Source: Lipingzhangella halophila (lineage in GTDB: Bacteria > Actinomycetota > Actinomycetes > Streptosporangiales > Streptosporangiaceae). From it: a stretch of 64,000 bases of DNA. The notes below the pieces were generated by a model that was not told the DNA's origin, did not search any database, and was given only the letters and a program-made list of their open reading frames with translations. How positions within the stretch are numbered: position 1 is the first letter of the stretch; every line of letters starts with the position of its first letter. The stretch covers positions 903,693 through 967,692 of the forward strand of contig NZ_JACHJT010000002.1 in the NCBI RefSeq assembly GCF_014203805.1, written 5' to 3'. The position numbers were made by a program, and so were the translations under genes. Below, piece by piece: positions 34,468-42,600 of this stretch.

Positions 34468-35256
34468 TCAGTGGGTGAGCTTCTCGTAGTCCCGCCGGAT
34501 CCGCCCCAGCATCTCGGCCGCCTCGTCACCGGTCACAGCCACCGCTTCGAGCCGGGCGTAAGCATCGACGTAGGCGGCCACAGCATCCGGTTCAGTGATG
34601 GTCATCTGCGCCGTGAACGTCTCAACGGTCACAGCCTCGTCATCGAAGACGGTGAACCCGTGCGGAGGCATTACAGGCAGCCGCACGGACCACGGCACCA
34701 CGCCCAACCGCACGTTCGGAAGCTCGCAGGCCCGAGCGACCCGGTCGAGCTGAGCCGGCATCACCGCCCCATCCGCCGGCCACGTCCGCAGCGCACCCTC
34801 AGTGATGACGAACTCGAAGACACACCGGGAATCGCCAAGCCGATCGACCAGCGGCGAGGGGAAGTTGTTAGCCGCATTCGCGTATTCGGGAGATCTCAAT
34901 GCACGCGGAATCATCGCCGCTTGAAATTCCTTTACCACGGCGGCGACTCGTTCCCAGCGTCGCGCGACATCTCGGACGAGTGATACTCCGGTATCTACTC
35001 GCCGATTATCGCAACCACTGTAAGCACCGTTGATCTGGTGGCGCAAGCCTTGTGCAACCGAAGGGTCGATTGGCAGGGCTTCCACAATCTTCTCAAGCGG
35101 GGTTGCTGAATTTACGCGACGACCATTTTCAATACGCGAAACCGTCGACTGTTTTATGCCAGCAATTAGTGCCGTATGTCGACTTGACCATCCTGCATCA
35201 ATTCGTAGCTCTTTTAGTATTAATCCGATTTCTTTGATGGAATTCGAGTTTCTCAT
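34468..35256 (-). CDS. XRE-family regulator with DUF5753 domain
   Basis: 262 residues. An N-terminal XRE helix-turn-helix (LRIDAGWSSRHTALIAGIKQ, STVSRIENGRRVN) is followed by the DUF5753 domain (FQAAMIPRALRSPEYANAAN, WPADGAVMPAQLDRVARACE, VRLGVVPWSVRLPVMPPHGF, FTVFDDEAVTVETF). In Streptomyces such proteins usually pair with a small DUF397 protein; none is seen here. The N-terminal third is AT-richer than the rest, like the neighbouring AlbA_2 gene. Probably a regulator of the cargo gene or of element maintenance. Confidence 0.88.
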   Translation of the reverse strand: MRNSNSIKEIGLILKELRIDAGWSSRHTALIAGIKQSTVSRIENGRRVNSATPLEKIVEALPIDPSVAQGLRHQINGAYSGCDNRRVDTGVSLVRDVARRWERVAAVVKEFQAAMIPRALRSPEYANAANNFPSPLVDRLGDSRCVFEFVITEGALRTWPADGAVMPAQLDRVARACELPNVRLGVVPWSVRLPVMPPHGFTVFDDEAVTVETFTAQMTITEPDAVAAYVDAYARLEAVAVTGDEAAEMLGRIRRDYEKLTH

Positions 35257-35274
35257 GTCAGGTGTTTGTACTTC

Positions 35275-36534
35275 TTAAGATGATTCCGATTTGACAATTG
35301 TTCCATCGCGAGAAACGGTTATATCACCAGCTACGAGTCCAGGTGTGTTGGTGGCTGTAGCAGACCACGAAGTCACAACTTCTTCGAACTCCTGCTCTGC
35401 AATCCAGTGAACTACGGGAAGCGAGTAGGTCTCACGTGGCCTTAAGTGCCGAATATTGAACATGAGCTTGCGTGACTCGATTAGGACATCTGGGGTGCTT
35501 GATTGGAGGTTCTGGCTGAAGTTCGACAAAGGTCGAATCATTGGCGAGTATCTCGTACCGATTGGCTCAGGCGGGTTTGGATAATCCTCTGAATATTCCT
35601 CATAATCTTCGCGTTCAATTACCAGAAACCCTTCAGGTATATCAATGTCCACTCGCACGTTATCGTAATTATGCTCGCTGTCGTTGACAAGGAGGCCTCT
35701 CATAATCCCATAGTTCTTCAATACGTAGCTTCTAAGCATGTAGCCACGCGATACAGCCTTGAGCTCTTCCAGGTACTCTTCCACCTCCGAACGATAGTCG
35801 TTCTCGCTTCGATTGTCCATCGATATAGGAATTGATCTTGGCAGTCGACCTTCGCTGCGGTGCATTCGTTCTGGAGCCAGGAGTTCCTCTTGTTTCTCTC
35901 TTGCGATATTCTCTATCCTGAGTTCATGGTCACCAAATAGCGGGCACCTAATATAGTCACCGTTGATAGTAAAATGGAAATCAGCGCCATGGGTGCGGCT
36001 AGCGTATCTCTCGGAAAGCTGTTGGATCTCTGCGGGACCCGCTTTTACGGTCTGTGCCATCCGGCGAATGTATATGTCACCCGCTGAATACTTCTCGAAA
36101 TCTTTATGGAGAGTATGAATCATGTCTCCGTTCTTTGGTGGGTCGACGGTTACAACTAATACGCTCTTGTCTCCTTGTGGGACGTACGTGGGAATCCATG
36201 TAGGACCGTTGTCTCCAATGTAGGAACGAACGCCAGACTCCAAATCAGCGAGGTCAATTGATGTGACTCCATGTATCCCCGAAGGGTCTGCGCCGATAAC
36301 GATATACCCAAAGCCTTCAAAACTTTTTCTGGCAATGTCGGGTTTGCGGTTCGCCATGGCGATGACATGTCTGGCTATTGTTGCCTTTGTGCGTTTCGTT
36401 TCTAGGTCTAGCGTCGACTTCCATTCAATGTAGTCGGTTTCGTCGTGTTTCCCGGCATTCGCTATTGCGTGGACAAGGTTTCTGAGATCGAGATGGGATC
36501 TAGGTGCTGTTCTTGTGTCAATATCTAGCGTCAT
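35275..36534 (-). CDS. AlbA_2 (Schlafen-like) domain protein, AICE cargo
   Basis: 419 residues. The N-terminal domain matches the AlbA_2 family: DETDYIEWKSTLDLETKRTK, HVIAMANRKPDIARKSFEGF, GYIVIGADPSGIHGVTSIDL, VLVVTVDPPKNGD..YIRR. The remaining ~230 residues have no recognised domain and look like a beta-rich substrate- or partner-binding region. AAGGAG lies 6 bases before the ATG. Base composition is clearly lower in GC than anything else in the window, indicating recent acquisition. AlbA_2 proteins occur in stress and phage-defence contexts, so a protective cargo role is plausible but unproven. Confidence 0.8.
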   Translation of the reverse strand: MTLDIDTRTAPRSHLDLRNLVHAIANAGKHDETDYIEWKSTLDLETKRTKATIARHVIAMANRKPDIARKSFEGFGYIVIGADPSGIHGVTSIDLADLESGVRSYIGDNGPTWIPTYVPQGDKSVLVVTVDPPKNGDMIHTLHKDFEKYSAGDIYIRRMAQTVKAGPAEIQQLSERYASRTHGADFHFTINGDYIRCPLFGDHELRIENIAREKQEELLAPERMHRSEGRLPRSIPISMDNRSENDYRSEVEEYLEELKAVSRGYMLRSYVLKNYGIMRGLLVNDSEHNYDNVRVDIDIPEGFLVIEREDYEEYSEDYPNPPEPIGTRYSPMIRPLSNFSQNLQSSTPDVLIESRKLMFNIRHLRPRETYSLPVVHWIAEQEFEEVVTSWSATATNTPGLVAGDITVSRDGTIVKSESS

Positions 36535-36621
36535 TCAAGTCTCCTTGTCGCTGATGAAGGGTCTGCCGAATCGGGCCTTATGAGATCAAGGCGACGGCGC
36601 TGCGCGCCGTCGCTGCGGCTT

Positions 36622-36676
36622 GCTGGGGGCGTGCTCGGGCTGCGGGCTGACGCCCGGTCCCGAGCACGCCCCCAGC
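36622..36676. repeat. conserved hairpin, copy 2, with 18-bp stem
   Basis: GCTGGGGGCGTGCTCGGG (36622-36639) pairs perfectly with 36659-36676. The 19-nt loop differs by one base from the loop of the hairpin at 5957-5993. It lies downstream of no minus-strand gene and about 90 bp upstream of the AlbA_2 start, so it is not simply that gene's terminator. Confidence 0.75.
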
Positions 36677-36805
36677 CGCCGCCCGGTCTTCACAGGCGCA
36701 TCACGTGATCCCCTCCAAGTTTCAGCGAGCGCGTCTGTGACTATGGTGTCGTCCTACCCCGACAAACTGTCCCCTGTTGCTAAAACTCGGGTTGATGACG
36801 TTCTG

Positions 36806-36880
36806 GGTCCCGAGGCACTTGGTCGCGCGACTCTGTCTGTCTTGGGTGGTCGGCACCAGCGCGACCAAGCACCTCGGACC
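36806..36880. repeat. long imperfect hairpin near the right end of the AICE
   Basis: 36806-36828 (GGTCCCGAGGCACTTGGTCG..) pairs with 36859-36880 (..CGACCAAGCACCTCGGACC), about 20 of 22 positions, loop about 30 nt. Candidate single-strand origin or structured regulatory RNA. Confidence 0.6.
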
Positions 36881-37001
36881 GGAACCTTGGTTGCTGTGGA
36901 CTGTGGTTGCCGAGAGAGCCGCGTACCGTGGGCGGTGGTGTGCACGCCCCAGCGGGCAGCCGACCAGGGCCGCGCTACCTCCCAGGCCCCGCGCAGCGCG
37001 A

Positions 37002-37020
37002 TACACATTCAGTGCACATG
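37002..37020. repeat. arm-type repeat, right end
   Basis: TACACATTCAGTGCACATG, identical to and in the same orientation as 26473-26491. Confidence 0.6.
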
Positions 37021-37123
37021 ACGCCGGGATGCCCCCGGAACCGCCGGGAACCGGTAGGCATCAATCCGCCCAGTGACCAGCCGCGCCGTCATCCCGCAGC
37101 TGGCCGCACGTCACCCCAACTCC

Positions 37124-37161
37124 ACGAAGAGGTCGTGGGTTCGAATCCCGCCACCCCGACA
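37124..37161 (+). repeat. attR core (38-bp direct repeat)
   Basis: Identical to 26365-26402. It is a duplicated tRNA-Pro 3' fragment without the 5' half, so it is not a tRNA gene. It marks the right boundary of the element. Confidence 0.92.
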
Positions 37162-37265
37162 AGTGACCAGGGAATATTCCCCTGGTCAAGTGTGGCCACC
37201 TAGTAGGTAATGGATGCTGGGTGGCCACACTTTTGTCCCGCGTGCGCTGAGCCGTACGGTCGGGT

Positions 37266-38150
37266 TCAGTTTTCGGCGGGCGGGGTGAACGCCGTTGCGT
37301 GGTCGCGGACGAATTCGGCGATGTCCCGCGGAGGGCGGCCGAGAAGGTCCGCGACCGTGTCGGTGGTGAAGTCTCCCCAGCCGGCGGCGTACGCCTGCGC
37401 GTACTCTTCGAGCATGTCGACGATCCACTCCGGAACGCCGTAGCCGAGCAGTGCCTTGCGCTTGGCGTCGTCGCTGACCGGCAGGTATGTGACGGGTTTG
37501 CCAAGGGCGAGACTCAAGTGGTCGGCGACCTCGCCGAACGTCACTGAGCGCGGGCCGGTGAGGGTGTACGTCTCGCCGTGGTGGCGGTCCGGGTCGTCGA
37601 GGAGCACGCGGGCAGCGCACTCGGCGATGTCGCGTACGTCGATCATGCTGAGCCGTGCCGAGGCCATGTTCAGCGAGAACGTACCGGTCGCGGAGATGTC
37701 GCCCGCCTCGTTCAGCAGGTTCTGCATGAACCAGAGTGGACGCACGATTGTCCAGCGCATACCGGACCCTTCGGTCTCCCGGTCCGACAGCGCGTGCAAT
37801 CTGCCGCTGCGGTTCGGCGCATCGTGTGCCGCGCCGACGGCGGACAAGCGCACAACGCGCTCCACGCCGGCTTGGCGTGCCGCCCACATGGCGTTCATGC
37901 TGTTCTCCGGCGCGCGCGGGTCGTTCGGGGCGAGCAGCCACAGATCCTGCACGCCCTCGAAGGCGGGCGGCAGCGACCGGGCGTCATCGAGGTCACCGAC
38001 GAAGATCTCGGCGTTCTGCTTGCAGAGGCTGTCCGCTTCGGGCTCCTCGCGGACCAGAGCACGAAGATTCACATCGGCCCCTTCCAACGCTTTTATGAGC
38101 GCGGTGGACACGGTTCCGGTAGCTCCGGTGACCAGCACGGTGCGCGGCAT
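37266..38150 (-). CDS. NmrA/SDR-type NAD(P)-binding oxidoreductase
   Basis: 294 residues of the atypical SDR (NmrA/QOR2-like) family: N-terminal nucleotide loop VLVTGATGTVSTALIKALEG, VVRLSAVGAAHDAPNRSGRL, and the substrate region WTIVRPLWFMQNLLNEAGDI. It probably reduces a quinone or a small electrophile with NADPH, or acts as a redox sensor. ATG 38150 has GGAG 7 bases upstream; ATG 38156 overlaps the stop of the EamA gene (ATGA) but sits too close to the ribosome site. It is the second gene of the EamA operon and is thus probably MarR-controlled. Confidence 0.88.
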   Translation of the reverse strand: MPRTVLVTGATGTVSTALIKALEGADVNLRALVREEPEADSLCKQNAEIFVGDLDDARSLPPAFEGVQDLWLLAPNDPRAPENSMNAMWAARQAGVERVVRLSAVGAAHDAPNRSGRLHALSDRETEGSGMRWTIVRPLWFMQNLLNEAGDISATGTFSLNMASARLSMIDVRDIAECAARVLLDDPDRHHGETYTLTGPRSVTFGEVADHLSLALGKPVTYLPVSDDAKRKALLGYGVPEWIVDMLEEYAQAYAAGWGDFTTDTVADLLGRPPRDIAEFVRDHATAFTPPAEN

Positions 38151-38152
38151 GT

Positions 38153-39097
38153 TCATTCTCCTCTGGGGGTGGTGGGGACACGGGCCAGGCCGCGGACGAC
38201 GTCGGAGCTCAGCTGTGCGGCGGCGATGGCGGTCAGCGCGAGCACGAACCCGACACCCTGCCACGGCGTCAGGGACTCGCCGAGGAACAGCCAGCCCAGG
38301 ATCGTGGCGACCGCGGGTGAGAGCAGGGGGAGGAACGACACGGCGACCACGGGCAGCCTGCCGATGCCGCTGAACCAGAGCGGGTAAGTGAGCAGGGCGC
38401 CCAGAATGGCCAGCCACGCGTAGCCGCCGATCGCGGGAAGATCCAGCGCGGGCGGAAGTCCCTCGAACACGAAGGCGAGCGGGACGAGCACGAGACCGCC
38501 TGCGGTGAGCTGCCAGCCGGCGAGGGCCGCTGCGCCGACGCCCTCCGGACGTCCCCAGCGTTTGGTCAGGACGATTCCGCCGGCCATCACGCCCGCGGCC
38601 GCGATACCGGCCAGGATGCCCCACAGGTCGAAGGAGAGCTGACCGCGCAGGACGATCAGCCCGACACCCACCACGCCGACCAGTCCCCAGCCGAGCCGCC
38701 AGCGTGTGGGCTTCTCACCGAGCAGCAGGAACGCCAGGGCGACAACGAACAACGGCTGGAGGGCGAAGAGGGTCGCCGCGACGCCACCCGGCAGTTGGTA
38801 GGCGGCGACGAACAGAAGCGCGAAGAACGCGCCGATGTTGAGGGTGCCGAGCAGCAACGAGCGCCACAACCACGCGCCGTGCGGCAGTTTGCGCGTGATG
38901 GCGAGCAGAACCAGCCCTGCCGGCAGCGCGCGGATCACAGCGGACATCAACGGGTGACCAGGCGGGAGGAACTCGGTGGTGACCAGGTACGTGGTGCCCC
39001 AGATGGCCGGCGCGGTCGCGGTCAGCGCGGTCACCGCCAGGGTGCTACTGGGCGGGGGCGTGCTGCCCGCGTCCGGCCGGTCCGATAACTGCGTCAT
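38153..39097 (-). CDS. EamA/DMT-superfamily transporter
   Basis: A 314-residue, ten-helix drug/metabolite transporter with two EamA repeats: APAIWGTTYLVTTEFLPPGH in the first; GVMAGGIVLTKRWGRPEGVG and FLPLLSPAVATILGWLFLGE in the second. It likely exports a metabolite or drug. AAGGAG lies 5 bases before the ATG at 39097, and a MarR operator overlaps that region. It is co-transcribed with the NmrA-like gene and divergent from marR. Confidence 0.9.
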   Translation of the reverse strand: MTQLSDRPDAGSTPPPSSTLAVTALTATAPAIWGTTYLVTTEFLPPGHPLMSAVIRALPAGLVLLAITRKLPHGAWLWRSLLLGTLNIGAFFALLFVAAYQLPGGVAATLFALQPLFVVALAFLLLGEKPTRWRLGWGLVGVVGVGLIVLRGQLSFDLWGILAGIAAAGVMAGGIVLTKRWGRPEGVGAAALAGWQLTAGGLVLVPLAFVFEGLPPALDLPAIGGYAWLAILGALLTYPLWFSGIGRLPVVAVSFLPLLSPAVATILGWLFLGESLTPWQGVGFVLALTAIAAAQLSSDVVRGLARVPTTPRGE

Positions 39098-39104
39098 GTG
39101 GACT

Positions 39105-39129
39105 CCTTAACGTTAAAATGTTCAACGTT
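39105..39129. promoter_or_regulatory. MarR operator site 1
   Basis: CTTAACGTTAAAATGTT followed by CAACG lies over the EamA ribosome site/promoter. It is nearly identical, in inverted orientation, to site 2. Confidence 0.6.
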
Positions 39130-39159
39130 CGTGAGTCTAGTCAGCTGGTAGAATGGCGT

Positions 39160-39184
39160 CAAACATTTTCACGTTAAGATGTTC
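39160..39184. promoter_or_regulatory. MarR operator site 2
   Basis: Read on the minus strand it is CTTAACGTGAAAATGTTT, matching site 1 at nearly every position. It lies 17-41 bp before the marR GTG, so the regulator can repress both directions. Confidence 0.6.
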
Positions 39185-39200
39185 TGGAGGCGGCGAACCC

Positions 39201-39716
39201 GTGAAGGACAACGTCGACTGGCGGCTGGACCAGTGGCGGGCCGAGCGGCCCGATATCGACCCCGCGCCGATGGGCGTGGTGGGCCGGATCCAGCGCGCCT
39301 GCCGGCTACTCGAACGCGAGCTTCGAGACAACTTCGCTAGGTATGACCTGCAGATATGGGAATTCGACATAGCGTCGACGCTGCGCCGGTCCGGGTACCC
39401 GTATCAGCTCACCGCTGGGCAGTTGGTCGAGTCGTCGATGGTCACCTCCGGAGCGATCACCAACCGGATCGACCGTCTCGTCGCCAAGGAGCTGGTGACC
39501 CGCGAGGTCGACCCCCAGAATCGGCGCAGTGTGCTGATCACGCTGACCGAGCGCGGCAAGGAGCTGATCGACCGAGTCGTCGTCGAGCATGTCGACCTGG
39601 AGGCGAATCTCCTCAGTCAACTGAGCGACCGCGACCAGGAACATCTCGCCGGGTTGCTGCGCGAGCTGCTCGCCGGCCTCGGCGACAACTCGCCTGGCAA
39701 TCCCCTGAATCCGTAG
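39201..39716 (+). CDS. MarR-family transcriptional regulator
   Basis: A 171-residue winged-helix repressor: YDLQIWEFDIASTLRRSG, recognition helix QLVESSMVTSGAITNRIDRL, wing LVTREVDPQNRRSVLITLTE. The GTG at 39201 follows GGAGG (39186-39190) by 10 bases. Divergent from the EamA-NmrA operon, with two inverted operator sites in the gap. This is the classic arrangement of a ligand-responsive repressor of an exporter. The inducer is unknown. Confidence 0.92.
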   Translation: MKDNVDWRLDQWRAERPDIDPAPMGVVGRIQRACRLLERELRDNFARYDLQIWEFDIASTLRRSGYPYQLTAGQLVESSMVTSGAITNRIDRLVAKELVTREVDPQNRRSVLITLTERGKELIDRVVVEHVDLEANLLSQLSDRDQEHLAGLLRELLAGLGDNSPGNPLNP

Positions 39717-39800
39717 CGGCCGGCCTGCGGGGATGCCGCGCCACCGGGGGCTAAGCGCCGCGTTGCCTCCCCGAACCTCTGGTCTGTCCGACAGCCGGCT

Positions 39801-40610
39801 TCAGGTCCGCGCCGCCACCTCGCGCCAGAAACCATCGACGCGGGCGTTCCATTCGTCCGGTACCTCCTGGAAGGGCTGGTGGGCCTCCTCTTCCAGGACC
39901 TCGAACCGGGCGCCGGGAATCCGCTCGGCAACGGCGCGGCAGAGCGGTGGGCGCGAGGTCGTATCGCGGCCGCCGGCGAGGACGAGGGACGGCACGGTGA
40001 TCTGCGGCAGGCGGTCAGTCGTGTCGTGGTCGACGAAGGCATCGATGTACCGCTGCACGTCCCCGGTCGACTGTTTGTGGGGGAAGGCGAGAATGTCCTC
40101 GATGATCCGGTCGACCGTGCCGTCGTTGTGCGCTCGCGGCGTGTAGATGTCGAGGAAGAAACCTTCGAGAAACGCGCGCTCGCTCGGAGCGGCCTCCACC
40201 AGCCAGCGGACGAAAAGGGCCCACGAGCGAAGGTACCGGTCCATTGCGGGCCACGTGCTCTGCAGGACAAGACCGCGAACGAGTCCGGGGTGCCGAAGCA
40301 CCAGTTCTTGGGCGATGATGCTGCCGGCCGAGAAGCCGGCGACGTGGGCGGAGGGAACGCCGAGCGCCCGTAGGAGCCCGGCCGCGTCGTCCGCCATCGC
40401 CTCCACCGAGACAGGAGCTTCGGGCATTGCCGTCCGCCCCGCTCCCCGATTGTCGAAAGCGACCAGCCGGTAGCGGTCGGAGAGACCGTCGAGTTGGAAC
40501 CGCCACGATTCGACGGTGTCGCCCAGGCCGCCTATGAGCAGGACGTACGGCCCCTGGCCGACCTGCTCGGTCCAGATATCGAGGTCACCGGCGCGAATGT
40601 GTTCGCCCAT
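39801..40610 (-). CDS. alpha/beta hydrolase
   Basis: 269 residues with an intact catalytic triad: nucleophile Ser in VAGFSAGSIIAQELV (G-x-S-x-G), Asp in VLAGGRDTTSRP, His in EEEAHQPFQEVP. The oxyanion region is LIGGLGDTVESW. The cap region contains EGFFLDIYTPRAHNDGTVDR. It resembles esterases/haloperoxidase-like hydrolases of the 3-oxoadipate enol-lactonase group. GGAG lies 8 bases before the ATG. Convergent with marR; substrate unknown. Confidence 0.9.
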   Translation of the reverse strand: MGEHIRAGDLDIWTEQVGQGPYVLLIGGLGDTVESWRFQLDGLSDRYRLVAFDNRGAGRTAMPEAPVSVEAMADDAAGLLRALGVPSAHVAGFSAGSIIAQELVLRHPGLVRGLVLQSTWPAMDRYLRSWALFVRWLVEAAPSERAFLEGFFLDIYTPRAHNDGTVDRIIEDILAFPHKQSTGDVQRYIDAFVDHDTTDRLPQITVPSLVLAGGRDTTSRPPLCRAVAERIPGARFEVLEEEAHQPFQEVPDEWNARVDGFWREVAART

Positions 40611-40840
40611 GCCAAAGTCTCCTCACCCCAGCCATGCGACCCACCCATGTGCCTGGCGCGTCAAAGCAGCTCCCGCGCTTGGCGGAGCGGCCGGAGAAGT
40701 CAGGGTCCAGATGGTGCGCACGGATACGACTCATGCTAGGCACCCTCGGTAATGTTCCGGGAAACTTCCTGTGTGCGTCGAGGACATGCTGGGCCCGGAT
40801 CACTTGACGCTCGCCGTGAACCCGCCGCAGCGGACCGGCG

Positions 40841-41617
40841 TCACACCGCCTCCGAGCCGTCCCGGTCGCGCCCTCGCTGAGCCCGCTTCCGGCAGGCCGC
40901 TCCGCAATAGCGCGCCGGTCGCCCGGTCGTACGGCGCTCCAGCGCGACTCCGCAGATCCGACAGCACCGCGGCGGTTCGCCACCGTCACGATTCCCCGGG
41001 TGAGTGGCCGGTATGTCACGGTTCAGGGCGGCGCCCTTCACTTTCGTGACGCCGTCGGCCGCGCCCTTCCCCGTTCGCAGCCCTTCCAGCGCGAGGCGAA
41101 CTATCCGCCCGCCACCGCTCACTTGCATCGCGGTGCAGCCGATGATCAGCGCCTTCACCTCTTCGGCGGCAACGTCCGAGCGCACATCGCCGCTGCGCTG
41201 GGCGGCATCCAGATGGTCACACAGGGCCTTGTCGTATCGGAGCACCGAGGCGGTCAGCAACCTGCGCGGCCAGCCCGAGTCCGATTGGAAGGCGTCGCAG
41301 AGCTGCGCGCGGCCGCGCGCCGACTCGATGGAGTCGGTGAGCAGGGTAAAGAAGGCGCCACCGGGATCGGTGAAATCCCGCCTGCGGTTGGCGCGCGCGA
41401 CGAGCTCGTCGAGCTGGACGGCGAAGACGGCTTCGAGGAGGCCTTCCTTGGTGGGAAAGTGCCGGTGGACGGTACCGGCCCCCACCCCCGCTGCGCGCGC
41501 GATGAGAGCGAGGGAGACGGACGTCCCCTCCGCGGCTACGGCACGACGGGCGGCGAGAAGGATGGCGGTGCGGTTGCGCCGGGCGTCGGCACGGAGGGAA
41601 TCGGCTGGAGCGCTCAT
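40841..41617 (-). CDS. TetR-family regulator with C-terminal zinc-ribbon-like tail
   Basis: 258 residues. The TetR HTH is at ~15-62 (RTAILLAARRAVAAEGTSVS, GVGAGTVHRHFPTKEGLLEA), followed by a normal ligand-binding domain to ~190. The remaining ~65 residues are unusual: CCRICGVALERRTTGRPARY then CGAACRKRAQRGR, a C-x2-C ... C-x3-C pattern like a small zinc ribbon of the kind found in CGNR-type proteins. The fusion is atypical for TetR. Divergent from the NmrA-like gene (86 bp) with a palindrome in between. Confidence 0.85.
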   Translation of the reverse strand: MSAPADSLRADARRNRTAILLAARRAVAAEGTSVSLALIARAAGVGAGTVHRHFPTKEGLLEAVFAVQLDELVARANRRRDFTDPGGAFFTLLTDSIESARGRAQLCDAFQSDSGWPRRLLTASVLRYDKALCDHLDAAQRSGDVRSDVAAEEVKALIIGCTAMQVSGGGRIVRLALEGLRTGKGAADGVTKVKGAALNRDIPATHPGNRDGGEPPRCCRICGVALERRTTGRPARYCGAACRKRAQRGRDRDGSEAV

Positions 41618-41660
41618 GTCACGGAACCCCTTCCTCCGGCCCTGGCGGATCTACGGTGAT

Positions 41661-41683
41661 GATCCGGGTTGCTCGACCCGATC
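41661..41683. promoter_or_regulatory. candidate TetR operator
   Basis: GATCCGGGT...ACCCGATC forms an inverted repeat between the divergent TetR and NmrA-like starts, 21-43 bp before the latter. Confidence 0.45.
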
Positions 41684-41703
41684 CTATGGTCAGGAAGGAC
41701 ACG

Positions 41704-42600
41704 ATGACGGACACCCGAACGATCCTCGTCACAGGTGCCACCGGACGCCAGGGCAGCGTGACCGCACGTCGACTACTCGCAGACGGCCATCACGTCAGGG
41801 CGTTGGTACGCGGGATCGACTCACCCGCTGCCACCGCGCTGGAGGCGAGCGGCGCGGAACTGTTCCGTGGCGAGATGGACGACCCCGCGAGTCTTGAGGC
41901 GGCGCTGACCGGCGCGCAAGGCGTGTTCGTCGTTCCGCCTGCGGCCTACGGCCCGGAAGGTCCGGATACGGAACTGGAGTTCCAGCGCGGCCGGGCCGTC
42001 ATCGATGCTGCGGTAGCAACGGGCGTCGAACACGCCGTTTTCACCGGTATCGGGTCGTTCTCGGGCGGAGCGGCGCTACAGGCCGAGGGGAAGCAGCGGA
42101 TCGAGCAGTACCTGTGGGCCGGCGGCCTGAGCGCGACGGTGCTACGCCCGGTCCGCTTCATGACGAACTTCCTCGGCACCGGTATCGGCCTTGACGACGT
42201 CCGCGACGGTGCGAGCCGTCATGTGTTCCCGGCTGACGAACCGGTACAACTGATCGCCGTGGAGGACATCGGGGAGTTCGCGGCCATGGCGTTCGGTGCA
42301 CCCGGTCGCTTCACCGGTCGCACCCTGGAACTCGCCGGCGACGCCCTCACCCCGAATGAGGCATTCGCCGAGATCAACGCCGCGACCGGCTTCGACCTCC
42401 ACTACTCTCCCCTGAGCGAGGCGGAGGCCGAGGCCATGGGCCCCGGAGTTGCCGAGGCCCGCCGCCTCTGGCTTGCCGGCCACCGCTGGCACGCCGACAT
42501 CGAAGCCCTCAGTGTCCTCCATCCCGGCCTGCGGTCGTTCCGCACGTGGCTGTCCGAGGGCGGTGCCGACCTTTTCCAGCGAGCTTTCCGCCACGGTTGA
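41704..42600 (+). CDS. NmrA/HSCARG-like NAD(P)-binding protein
   Basis: 298 residues of the NmrA-like atypical SDR family: TRTILVTGATGRQGSVTARR, GVFVVPPAAYGPEGPDTELE, SATVLRPVRFMTNFLGTGI. The first motif matches HSCARG/NmrA redox sensors, and catalytic Tyr-x3-Lys is not evident. AGGAAGGA lies about 5 bases before the ATG at 41704. It is probably the target of the divergent TetR regulator. Related to, but distinct from, the protein at 37266-38150. Confidence 0.9.
   Translation: MTDTRTILVTGATGRQGSVTARRLLADGHHVRALVRGIDSPAATALEASGAELFRGEMDDPASLEAALTGAQGVFVVPPAAYGPEGPDTELEFQRGRAVIDAAVATGVEHAVFTGIGSFSGGAALQAEGKQRIEQYLWAGGLSATVLRPVRFMTNFLGTGIGLDDVRDGASRHVFPADEPVQLIAVEDIGEFAAMAFGAPGRFTGRTLELAGDALTPNEAFAEINAATGFDLHYSPLSEAEAEAMGPGVAEARRLWLAGHRWHADIEALSVLHPGLRSFRTWLSEGGADLFQRAFRHG

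Larger units (their letters stand above)
36535..37123. other. non-coding right end of the AICE
   Basis: 589 bp without a supported gene. It holds two long hairpins (36622-36676 and 36806-36880) and the right arm-type repeat (37002-37020). Such structured ends could be replication origins (dso/sso) or terminators. Confidence 0.65.
26403..37161. mobile_element. AICE-type integrated conjugative element in tRNA-Pro
   Basis: A 10.8-kb element bounded by 38-bp direct repeats. Gene order from attL, all but one on the minus strand: integrase, excisionase, RepSA-like initiator, a small membrane gene on the plus strand, TraB/FtsK translocase, small protein, Pra-like protein, PP2C phosphatase, HTH protein, HATPase, XRE-DUF5753 regulator, AlbA_2 cargo gene, then a non-coding end with long hairpins and attR. 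This matches pSAM2-like elements of actinomycetes. All core genes are intact, so it may be mobile. Confidence 0.9.

Noticed and set aside
37090..37161. A second tRNA-Pro gene at the right end of the AICE
   Set aside because: Only the 3' part (38 bp) is duplicated; the acceptor 5' strand and D-arm are missing, so it is the attR core.
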